A DNA stretch of 5,919 nt, taken from Terriglobus sp. Lineage in GTDB: Bacteria > Acidobacteriota > Terriglobia > Terriglobales > Acidobacteriaceae. The DNA lies in contig JAHFTZ010000172.1 of assembly GCA_023265355.1 (NCBI GenBank), positions 1-5,919 on the forward strand, written 5' to 3'. The position numbers and the translations under genes were made by a program. Under the pieces are notes generated by a model that had not been told where the DNA came from, made no database searches, and was given only the letters and a program-made list of their open reading frames with translations. Within the stretch, counting starts at the first letter, position 1, and each line of letters opens with the position of its first letter. This document shows, piece by piece, positions 1-5,347 of this stretch.

Positions 1-1328
1 GCCTGTTTCAGATCCGCGTAACGTCCCTTCACATCGTCGCCGAAGATCTTCGTCGTCCACTCAGACGAGCGGAAGTCTTCAATCGCCGTATAGATGTTGT
101 CCGGCAGATAACGCTCAGCCTGACGCAGGTTATCGATCTTGGAAGTCTCGCCGTCCAGACCGCTCTTGAAAACTGCGTACAGCACAGCGTAGGGGTTCGC
201 ATCCGGTCCTACGGAACGAACCTCGACGCGCGCACTCTTCTCGTTGCCGATCGGAATGCGAATCATCGAACCACGATCTGTTGCCGAAGCCTTGATCTGG
301 TTCGGAGCTTCAAAGTGCGGATCCAACCGGCGGAAGGCATTTACGCTGGCGTTCATCAGCAAGCAGATATCTTTGCCATGCGTCAGAATGCGGTCCACAA
401 ACTCCCACGCCATCGGAGAGATCTTCTCCTGGCCATTCGCGTCCCAGAAGAGGTTCTTCTTGTCCTTGGTGATGGAAACATTGGTGTGCATACCGCTGCC
501 GTTGACGCCGACAACAGGCTTCGGGAGGAAGCTCGCCGTCATACCCATCTGCGTGGCCACCTGGCGGCAGATCAGTTTGTAGAGCTGGATCTGATCGCCT
601 GCCGCAACCACTTCACCATAGGTGTAGTTGATCTCGAACTGCGACGGTGCAACTTCGGGATGGTCCTTCTCGTTCTCAAAGCCCATCGCGCGCTGCACTT
701 CGGCCGTGGTGTCAATAAACTCGCGGAGAGGATCGCCGGGCAGCGAGTGGTAGTAGCCACCAGAGTTCGCGTATTCGAAAGTACCCGTGAGGTGGTAGTT
801 GCGCTCCGCCTCAACACCTTCGAAGAGGAACCCTTCCACTTCGTTTGCGGCATTCAAGGTATATCCGTTCGCCTCAAACTGCTCCTTGGCATAGGCCTTC
901 AGAACGCCACGGAGATCAGCGGCATAGTGTCCGCCATTTTTGTCGATCACTTCGCCGAAGACAAGCACCTTGCCCGCGCCAAAGACGTCTGCGGGGGTCC
1001 AGTAGAAGGCCGACCAGTCGATGGCCAGGCGGAGATCGCTCTCGCGCTGCGCGGTAAAGCCACGGATCGAAGATCCATCAAAGGTGAGGTTGTCATAGCT
1101 GCCAATGAGGAACTTCTTGTCGTAGTCGAGCATGTGCAGACGGCCTTCAAGATCGCTGAAGACGACCGTTACAGCCTTGATGCCCTTCGTGTCCGTCAGA
1201 TATTTCAGGCGTTCTTCCTGGATCTTGTCCGGTGCGACACGGTTCTTGCGCTGTTCTTTCGCCGCAAGGTTGAGCTCTTCCAGCTCTTCATAGGGCAGTT
1301 CGAGGAAATCACGATATTGGCCTGACAT
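1..1328 (-). CDS. glnA: Glutamine synthetase, type I-like, 3' end cut by window
   Basis: Predicted cytoplasmic enzyme that makes glutamine from glutamate, ammonia and ATP. The 442 codons visible give nearly the whole protein (E. coli GS has 469 residues); the C-terminus lies outside the window. The N-terminal beta-grasp domain holds DGSS at residues 84-87, the Asp of which is the ammonium-site Asp in GS. The catalytic domain has the metal-binding ExE pair (E163, E165), EVAPSQFE (E225 and E232), NGSGMH (H281), the flap Glu in FEAPN (E340), DRGSMIRIP (352-359) and VEVR (E369, R371). All main catalytic positions therefore look intact. Departures from textbook GSI are VGPDANPY in place of FPDPAANPY, and an altered Tyr-adenylylation region (RYLPDN near 406-411 rather than NLYDLPP). 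The start ATG at 1328-1326 has a good Shine-Dalgarno (AAAGGA) just upstream. It diverges from the putrescine genes, which release ammonia. A glutamylpolyamine synthetase was considered, but the conserved ammonium-site residues favour true GS. The gene symbol is by family only. Confidence 0.9.
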   Translation of the reverse strand, partial: MSGQYRDFLELPYEELEELNLAAKEQRKNRVAPDKIQEERLKYLTDTKGIKAVTVVFSDLEGRLHMLDYDKKFLIGSYDNLTFDGSSIRGFTAQRESDLRLAIDWSAFYWTPADVFGAGKVLVFGEVIDKNGGHYAADLRGVLKAYAKEQFEANGYTLNAANEVEGFLFEGVEAERNYHLTGTFEYANSGGYYHSLPGDPLREFIDTTAEVQRAMGFENEKDHPEVAPSQFEINYTYGEVVAAGDQIQLYKLICRQVATQMGMTASFLPKPVVGVNGSGMHTNVSITKDKKNLFWDANGQEKISPMAWEFVDRILTHGKDICLLMNASVNAFRRLDPHFEAPNQIKASATDRGSMIRIPIGNEKSARVEVRSVGPDANPYAVLYAVFKSGLDGETSKIDNLRQAERYLPDNIYTAIEDFRSSEWTTKIFGDDVKGRYADLKQ

Positions 1329-1333
1329 ACTTC

Positions 1334-1339
1334 TCCTTT
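1334..1339 (-). promoter_or_regulatory. Ribosome binding site of glutamine synthetase
   Basis: On the minus strand the bases read AAAGGA, followed by GAAGT and then the ATG at 1328-1326. This is a near-consensus Shine-Dalgarno at normal spacing. It fixes the start of the glutamine synthetase and argues against longer upstream starts. Confidence 0.8.
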
Positions 1340-1429
1340 GTTGAGGCGCGTCCCACGGGCAGAACTCCAGGGAATGCGGATGATCAAAGTGGGTGTTAGA
1401 GGTGAATCGGAAAAATTGAGAGGTGTGGA

Positions 1430-1450
1430 GAACTTATAAAGCCGAAGTTC
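1430..1450. repeat. Inverted repeat over the glnA -10 box, candidate operator
   Basis: GAACTT (1430-1435) and AAGTTC (1445-1450) are perfect 6-base arms separated by 9 bases, giving 15 bp centre to centre. The left arm overlaps the -10 box (1433-1438) of the proposed glutamine synthetase promoter and the right arm lies in its spacer. This is the usual place for a repressor site. No known regulator motif was recognised, and 6-base arms can arise by chance. Confidence 0.4.
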
Positions 1451-1462
1451 GCTACTCTTCAA
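1433..1462 (-). promoter_or_regulatory. Candidate sigma-70 promoter of glutamine synthetase
   Basis: On the minus strand the -35 reads TTGAAG (1462-1457) and the -10 reads TATAAG (1438-1433), with an 18-base spacer. Upstream of the -35 lies an A/T-rich stretch (about 1461-1478) that could act as an UP element. Transcription would start near 1426 and give a leader of roughly 98 bases. Acidobacterial promoter consensus is assumed to resemble the general sigma-70 type. Confidence 0.55.
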
Positions 1463-1611
1463 AAATAGCAGAAAATTCACACCATTCAGCCCGATTTCTC
1501 GGACGTTGCCTGGGTCGCTCCCCTCGCCGCCAAAACGTGTGATACTTCTATCGGGGCTTTGTGCGGTTTGCAGGCTACTGATCGCGCGCCGCGTCGCGCT
1601 TTATAGACTCT

Positions 1612-1617
1612 GGAGGG
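1612..1617 (+). promoter_or_regulatory. Shine-Dalgarno of pdaD (unusual spacing)
   Basis: GGAGGG is a strong Shine-Dalgarno but lies 14 bases before the ATG at 1632 and 20 before the ATG at 1638. An in-frame TTG at 1626 lies 8 bases after it, which is the normal spacing. This site therefore bears on which codon starts pdaD. Confidence 0.6.
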
Positions 1618-1631
1618 TCTTCGAGTTGGGT

Positions 1632-2195
1632 ATGAACATGGTTCCCAAACGCCTTTTTTTCACCAAGGGCGTGGGCAAGCACAAAGAACGTTTGACGTCG
1701 TTTGAGATGGCACTTCGCGACGCTGGTATCGCCGCGCAGAACCTCGTACGCGTCTCCTCCATCTTTCCGCCACAGTGCAAGATGATCACGCGCAAAGAGG
1801 GTCTGAAGTTTCTGAACCCGGGCGAAGTTGTCTTCGCAGTCGTCGCAGAAAACTCCACCCGCGAAGCACATCGCCTCGTCGTCTCCTCGATTGGCGTCGC
1901 CATACCGACGGATCGCAACACCTACGGCTACCTCTCGGAGCATCACAGCTTCGGCGAAACCGAAGAGCAGGCCGGTGATTATGCCGAGGAACTCGCTGCG
2001 GAGATGCTCGCCACGACTCTCGACGTAGACTTTGACCCGGACAAGAGCTGGGACGAAAAGAAGGAGATCTATCGCATCTCCAACAAGATCGTCCGCACGG
2101 CGAATGTCACCCAGTCCGCCATCGGCGATAAGAACGGCAAGTGGACTACCACCATCGCCGCTGCCATTCTCATCTTCGACGACGACGACAAGTAA
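1632..2195 (+). CDS. pdaD: Pyruvoyl-dependent arginine decarboxylase
   Basis: Converts arginine to agmatine and CO2, the first step of this route to putrescine. The family makes an inactive proenzyme that cleaves itself between two serines, turning the second into a pyruvoyl cofactor. Here the site is VRVSSIFPP, with S42-S43, so S43 would become the pyruvoyl group. The match to the M. jannaschii enzyme (IRISSIMPP) is clear, as are NAG/DAGI-NL just before it, SIGVAIP (86-92), a Glu in LSEHH (E103) at the place of the catalytic Glu, and a C-terminal [10 protein letters not shown] strand. The protein has 187 residues, longer than the archaeal 165, mainly through an insertion near 131-170. The start ATG at 1632 fits where similarity begins, but a TTG at 1626 is better spaced from the ribosome site and ATG 1638 is a third choice. 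The C-terminus ends in DDDDK. A terminator-like hairpin separates it from aguB. Confidence 0.92.
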   Translation: MNMVPKRLFFTKGVGKHKERLTSFEMALRDAGIAAQNLVRVSSIFPPQCKMITRKEGLKFLNPGEVVFAVVAENSTREAHRLVVSSIGVAIPTDRNTYGYLSEHHSFGETEEQAGDYAEELAAEMLATTLDVDFDPDKSWDEKKEIYRISNKIVRTANVTQSAIGDKNGKWTTTIAAAILIFDDDDK

Positions 2196-2217
2196 ACCGA
2201 AGACCAGCAATCATCGG

Positions 2218-2250
2218 AGAGGCGCTGGCTTAGTCAGCGCCTCTTTCCTT
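2218..2250 (+). terminator. Intrinsic terminator or attenuator between pdaD and aguB
   Basis: AGAGGCGCTG (2218-2227) pairs perfectly with CAGCGCCTCT (2235-2244), a 10-bp GC-rich stem with a 7-base loop, followed by TTCCTT. This has the form of a rho-independent terminator, though the T tract is broken by CC, so read-through is likely. It sits 23 bases after the pdaD stop. The aguB Shine-Dalgarno starts only 11 bases beyond the stem, leaving no space for a separate promoter downstream. Confidence 0.75.
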
Positions 2251-2254
2251 GCAT

Positions 2255-2259
2255 GGAGG
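2255..2259 (+). promoter_or_regulatory. Shine-Dalgarno that sets the aguB start
   Basis: GGAGG lies 8 bases before the ATG at 2268. An in-frame ATG at 2253 overlaps this site, so it cannot use it; the ATG at 2268 is therefore the better start. Four bases of the terminator's 3' arm (CCTC, 2240-2243) are complementary to it. Confidence 0.8.
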
Positions 2260-2267
2260 TAGATCCA

Positions 2268-3185
2268 ATGAATGAAGGTAAAACCCGCGTCGCGCTGATC
2301 CAGATGTCCTGCGACCCCGACACGAAGCTGAACCTCGACAAGGCCGCCGAGCGCATCTACGAGGCCGCCGCCCAGGGTGCGCAGATCGTCTGCCTGCCGG
2401 AGCTCTTCCGCGCCCAATACTTTTGTCAGCGCGAAGACCATTCACTCTTCGACATCACCGAATCCATTCCCGGGCCTTCCACAGACGTCCTCACAAAAGT
2501 GGCCCTGGAGACGGGTACCGTCATCGTCGCCTCACTCTTTGAACGACGCGCCCCGGGCCTGTATCACAACACGGCCGTAACCATTGAAAAGGACGGATCG
2601 ATCACGGATAAGTATCGCAAGATGCACATCCCCGACGACCCTCTCTACTACGAAAAATTTTACTTCACCCCCGGCGATCTCGGCTTCAAAGCAACGCAGA
2701 CCTCCGCTGGAAAAATCGGAACGCTCGTCTGCTGGGACCAGTGGTATCCGGAAGGCGCGCGCGTCACCGCTCTCAAAGGAGCGGAGACTCTCTTCTTCCC
2801 TACTGCCATCGGTTGGCACCCCAGCGAAAAGGAAGAGTTCGGCACCGCGCAGTACGACGCGTGGCAGACTACGCAGCGCGCTCACGCCATCAGCAACGGC
2901 GTCTGGGTCTGCTCCGTCAACCGAGTTGGTCACGAGCATGGCGACGTCCTCCACAACGGCGTCATGATGAAGGGCCCGGAAGGCGCGGGCATCGAGTTCT
3001 GGGGTGGAAGCTTCATTGCGGATCCCTTCGGCCGCATCGTCGCCCAGGCCTCGCACGACAAGGAAGAGATCCTCCTGGCCGACCTGGACAGTAAGCTCGT
3101 AGAAATCACGCGCCAGCATTGGCCCTTCCTCCGCGATCGTCGCATCGACGCCTATGAGGGCATCACCAAGCGGTTTCTGGATTAG
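2268..3185 (+). CDS. aguB: N-carbamoylputrescine amidase
   Basis: Hydrolyses N-carbamoylputrescine to putrescine, CO2 and NH3, the last step of the agmatine route. It is a 305-residue member of the carbon-nitrogen hydrolase (nitrilase) family, of normal length for AguB. The catalytic Glu-Lys-Cys triad is visible: E45 in LPELF, K118 in YRKMHIPDD and C155 in VCWDQWYPE. The second conserved Glu is E129 in YYEKFYF. AguB-type features include FRAQYFCQ after the first catalytic residue, HIPDDP, WYPEGAR and AIGWHPSE. No signal peptide is present, so it should be cytoplasmic. The start at 2268 is chosen because the GGAGG lies 8 bases upstream; the ATG at 2253 would add MEVDP. It is followed after 30 bases by aguA, forming an operon. 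The near relatives are beta-ureidopropionase and other ureide amidases, but the neighbouring agmatine deiminase settles the call. Confidence 0.95.
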   Translation: MNEGKTRVALIQMSCDPDTKLNLDKAAERIYEAAAQGAQIVCLPELFRAQYFCQREDHSLFDITESIPGPSTDVLTKVALETGTVIVASLFERRAPGLYHNTAVTIEKDGSITDKYRKMHIPDDPLYYEKFYFTPGDLGFKATQTSAGKIGTLVCWDQWYPEGARVTALKGAETLFFPTAIGWHPSEKEEFGTAQYDAWQTTQRAHAISNGVWVCSVNRVGHEHGDVLHNGVMMKGPEGAGIEFWGGSFIADPFGRIVAQASHDKEEILLADLDSKLVEITRQHWPFLRDRRIDAYEGITKRFLD

Positions 3186-3215
3186 CAGACGCTTCAAAAC
3201 CCAAGGCCCACAAGA

Positions 3216-4262
3216 ATGAGTCAAGAGATGATCACGACAGACCAGAAACCTTATCGCATGCCCGCCGAGTGGGCCCCGCACGCAGCCACCTGGATTGCCT
3301 GGCCTCATAACGCAGAGGACTGGCCCGGCCGCTTCCAGCCCATCCCCTGGGTCTATGCGGAGATCGTCCGGAATCTCGCGCTTGTAGAAGACGTGAATAT
3401 CCTCGTCAACGACGAAGCCGCAGAAAAGCGCGTGACGCGCATCCTTCTTCGCGCCGGAGCGAATATGGCACGCCTGCACTTCCATCTCTGGCGAACGGAC
3501 CGCATCTGGCTTCGCGACTCCGGCCCCATCTTTGTGAAGAACTCTGCGAATGAGAACGTCATCACCGACTGGAAGTTCAACGCCTGGGCAAAGTACCCCA
3601 ATCATCTTAACGACGACCGTATTCCACAGTATGTCTCCGAGGCACAGGCCGTACAGGCGCTGCAACCAATGATCGGTAACCATCGTGTTGTGCTGGAAGG
3701 CGGCTCCATCGACGTGAATGGCGCGGGAGCCCTGCTCACAACCGAGGAGTGCCTTCTCTCCGAAGTGCAGCAGCGCAACCCCGGCATCGGCCGTGAGCAG
3801 CTCGAAGCTTGTTTCGCGGAATACCTCGGCGTCACGCAGACCATCTGGCTCAACCGCGGCTGCGCAGGTGACGACACACACGGCCACGTGGACGATATTG
3901 CCCGCTTCGTCAACGAGACCACGGTTATGGCCGCCGTGGAACACAACACTGCCGATGAAAACCATCTTCCCCTGGCGGAAAACCTGGACCGGCTCCGAGC
4001 CCTCAAACATTTCAACATCGTCGAACTGCCGATGCCTTCGCCCGTGATCTTTGACGGCGAGCGCCTGCCTGCCTCCTACGCGAACTTCTACATCGCGAAC
4101 GATCTTGTCCTGGTCCCAACCTTCAACGACGCAAACGACCGTGTCGCCCTCAACCTGATCGCCGACCAGTTTCCTACACGGAAGACCGTCGGCATCCATT
4201 GCGGCGACTTCATCTGGGGCCTCGGCGCACTTCATTGCATGACCCAACAGGAGCCCGCCTGA
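3216..4262 (+). CDS. aguA: Agmatine deiminase
   Basis: Hydrolyses agmatine to N-carbamoylputrescine and ammonia, supplying the AguB substrate. It belongs to the guanidino-group modifying (PPAD-type) family with a five-bladed propeller fold; 348 residues is normal. Visible motifs in order are RMPAEW (14-19), WPHNAEDW (29-36), TDRIWLRDSGP (94-104, with D101), VLEGGSID (159-166, E161), GDDTHGHVDDIARF (218-231, H224 and D226), LVPTFND and the C-terminal catalytic Cys in LHCMTQQEP (C341). All active-site positions look intact. The start at 3216 has only a weak AAGG about 9 bases upstream; an in-frame ATG at 3228 is an alternative, and neither affects the conserved domain. There is no signal peptide. 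Its stop overlaps the next start codon by one base (TGATG), suggesting translational coupling to the small downstream gene. Confidence 0.96.
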   Translation: MSQEMITTDQKPYRMPAEWAPHAATWIAWPHNAEDWPGRFQPIPWVYAEIVRNLALVEDVNILVNDEAAEKRVTRILLRAGANMARLHFHLWRTDRIWLRDSGPIFVKNSANENVITDWKFNAWAKYPNHLNDDRIPQYVSEAQAVQALQPMIGNHRVVLEGGSIDVNGAGALLTTEECLLSEVQQRNPGIGREQLEACFAEYLGVTQTIWLNRGCAGDDTHGHVDDIARFVNETTVMAAVEHNTADENHLPLAENLDRLRALKHFNIVELPMPSPVIFDGERLPASYANFYIANDLVLVPTFNDANDRVALNLIADQFPTRKTVGIHCGDFIWGLGALHCMTQQEPA

Positions 4263-4597
4263 TGTCCGCCACCACCACTCCCTGGCCACCGCCGCCCGAT
4301 ATCGACTCCATCCAGGAGCTCGTCGCAACCGCTGATATCGAAGGCTTCATCGCGGACGGTTCTCCTGCGGATGAGTACGAGACGGAAGCCGAGCTCATCT
4401 TCAACGCGGTCGAGAACTTCCCTACGGGCGATCTTATTCCGCAACACATCCTGCCCATCCTCGAATCCATTTGGGCAAAAAGCTTCGAACTGAAAGACGA
4501 CGAGCTCGCCACCCGCGGCCCTGCGCTTCAGGGGCTGGCCAATCAGATTGCCCGCTTCTTCGGTCCGGAAGCGCAGCCACAAGTGCGGGGAGTGTAG
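4262..4597 (+). CDS. Small acidic protein of unknown function, coupled to aguA
   Basis: Encodes 111 residues, starting at the ATG that overlaps the aguA stop (TGATG). I do not recognise it with confidence. It has a Pro-rich N-terminus (TPWPPPPDID, residues 6-15), then a mostly alpha-helical, acidic body: IQELVATADIEGFI (17-30), DGSPADEYETEAELIF (32-47), a helix ending in IWAKSFELKDDEL and a last helix ending in IARFFG. The pattern of a D-P/A-D-EY-xxEA turn followed by short helices recalls DUF1871-like or immunity-protein-type small helical proteins, but that is only a guess from shape. No signal peptide, membrane segment or Cys residue is seen. Its gene order points to a role with agmatine deiminase, such as a partner or regulator, though coupling alone proves only shared translation. 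An intrinsic terminator overlaps its end. Confidence 0.8.
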   Translation: MSATTTPWPPPPDIDSIQELVATADIEGFIADGSPADEYETEAELIFNAVENFPTGDLIPQHILPILESIWAKSFELKDDELATRGPALQGLANQIARFFGPEAQPQVRGV

Positions 4598-4607
4598 CGC
4601 GTTTTTT
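4571..4607 (+). terminator. Imperfect intrinsic terminator of the agu operon
   Basis: An imperfect stem is formed by 4572-4581 and 4593-4601: CGC pairs with GCG, one A bulge, GC with GC, one C/A mismatch, and ACA with TGT, around an 11-base loop. Six T residues (4602-4607) follow immediately. The stem overlaps the last codons and stop of the small downstream gene. The bulge and mismatch make this weaker than the hairpin after pdaD, but the T6 tract is the better one. Confidence 0.45.
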
Positions 4608-4609
4608 GC

Positions 4610-4663
4610 AGGAAGGGGAACAAATCAAAGAGTCAGACGTATAAGCTGTTGACTCACCTTCCT
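4610..4663. repeat. Nested inverted repeats before the cytochrome gene
   Basis: Two nested pairs of arms lie in the 91-base gap: AGGAAGG (4610-4616) with CCTTCCT (4657-4663), and inside them GAGTCA (4630-4635) with TGACTC (4650-4655). The inner loop holds TATAAG, and the inner right arm contains TTGACT (4649-4654), a near-perfect -35 box. No matching -10 box is seen 17 bases downstream. The structure may be an operator, a leader stem, or chance. Confidence 0.35.
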
Positions 4664-4688
4664 TCAAAAATCTTTCCGAGGCGAACGC

Positions 4689-5324
4689 ATGCCCAGGCTT
4701 CAGCTTCTCGCGTCACCACTTCTTGCTCTTCCTCTACTCGGCGCAGCCACGCCCGCGCCCGAAGCTCCGTACAAACCTGCCTATACAGAGTCGGGCGCGC
4801 TCAAAACGCCCACGCAGTATCGTGAGTGGGTTTATCTCACCTCAGGACTGGACATGAACTACGCAGCGCGCGCCGCGAATGCTCCCCCACCGGATCACTC
4901 CGTCTTCGACAATGTCTTCGTCAACCCTGAATCCTACCGCACCTTCCTTGCCACCGGCACATGGTCTGACGGCACCGTCTTTGCTTTGGAAAACCGCAGC
5001 GCAGTGGCCAACGTCTCGATCAACAAGGGTGGTCATACGCAAGGCGAAAATATCACGGGCCTGGAGATGCACGTAAAAGACAAAGGCCAGTGGGCCTTCT
5101 ACGCCGCACAGGCCGACGGCACGGCCAAACCATTTCCCAAAACTGCAAGCTGTACTACCTGCCACGAGGCCCACGCCGCCGTAGACACCACCTTCGTGCA
5201 GTTCTACCCCACCCTGCTCCCTATCGCACGCGAGAAAAAGACGCTCAGCGCAAAGTACCTCCAGGAAGGTGCAACGCCTCCACCTTCGGATACCGGAAAG
5301 ACACCCCTCTACAAAATCAAGTAG
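4689..5324 (+). CDS. Secreted cytochrome P460 family haem protein
   Basis: A 211-residue protein with an N-terminal signal peptide (hydrophobic stretch at about 5-19, probable cleavage near AAT/APEA at 19-24), so it is expected in the periplasm. The mature part matches the cytochrome P460 domain: YREWVYLTSGLDMNY (44-58), FDNVFVNPESYRTFLATGTWSDGT (73-96, the family's NVYVNP-F-TG-PDGT block), GLEMHVKD and WAFY (135-138), and the single haem site CTTCH (C155, C158, H159) followed by EAHAAVDTTFVQFYPTL. P460 cytochromes of nitrifiers oxidise hydroxylamine using a haem cross-linked to a Lys; others detoxify nitric oxide or have no known role. I cannot place the cross-linking Lys by eye, since the usual charged stretch after DGT reads FALENR here. 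The start is fixed by GAGG 7 bases upstream (4678-4681). It probably shares a transcript with the PLD-like gene 23 bases downstream. Confidence 0.88.
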   Translation: MPRLQLLASPLLALPLLGAATPAPEAPYKPAYTESGALKTPTQYREWVYLTSGLDMNYAARAANAPPPDHSVFDNVFVNPESYRTFLATGTWSDGTVFALENRSAVANVSINKGGHTQGENITGLEMHVKDKGQWAFYAAQADGTAKPFPKTASCTTCHEAHAAVDTTFVQFYPTLLPIAREKKTLSAKYLQEGATPPPSDTGKTPLYKIK

Positions 5325-5347
5325 CGAAGACAAACTAAACTTGGCAG

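Larger units (their letters stand above)
1329..1631. other. Divergent intergenic region between glnA and pdaD
   Basis: This 303-base stretch separates the minus-strand glutamine synthetase from plus-strand pdaD and should hold promoters for both. The glutamine synthetase side has a recognisable -35/-10 pair, an A/T-rich block upstream of it, an inverted repeat over the -10 box, and two GAGGTG direct repeats 21 bases apart (1399-1404 and 1420-1425). For pdaD no consensus promoter is evident. The best guess is an extended -10 (TGTGATACT, 1538-1546) without a matching -35, and it is weak. An open frame runs through from 1506 into pdaD, but its translation before 1626 is unlike the PdaD family and is probably not coding. 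No RNA gene or known riboswitch was recognised. Confidence 0.6.

Noticed and set aside
315..1325. 336-codon plus-strand open frame over the glutamine synthetase
   Set aside because: It is antisense to a clear glutamine synthetase with all catalytic motifs; the translated protein resembles nothing and has no ribosome site.
1..1328. Gamma-glutamylputrescine synthetase (PuuA) rather than GS
   Set aside because: Tempting from the polyamine context, but DGSS, the flap Glu and the other GS active-site residues are kept and the neighbours make rather than degrade putrescine. It is left open in the findings as a subfamily question.
1506..1631. Longer pdaD start at 1506
   Set aside because: The extra 42 residues are not like the PdaD family, have no ribosome site, and the strong GGAGGG lies well downstream at 1612.
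2178..2192. DDDDK at the C-terminus of PdaD
   Set aside because: It matches the enterokinase recognition sequence, but at a natural C-terminus in a bacterial cytoplasmic enzyme this is a chance run of acidic codons (GAC repeats).
1575..2210. 211-codon minus-strand open frame over pdaD
   Set aside because: It is a mirror of the pdaD gene and has no recognisable domain.
2253..2267. aguB start at ATG 2253
   Set aside because: This ATG overlaps the Shine-Dalgarno and the terminator tail; the ATG at 2268 is 8 bases after GGAGG.
4199..4261. Longer start for the small gene at 4199
   Set aside because: It would overlap the conserved catalytic end of aguA by 60 bases; the TGATG start at 4262 is a classic coupled start.
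2532..4328. Long open frame (598 codons) on the minus strand across aguB and aguA
   Set aside because: It lies antisense to two intact, strongly recognised enzymes, its translation has no family resemblance, and such mirror frames are common in GC-rich genes.
4555..4575. CGCTTC/GAAGCG hairpin within the small gene
   Set aside because: It lies in coding sequence and has no T tract after it, so it is not a terminator on its own.
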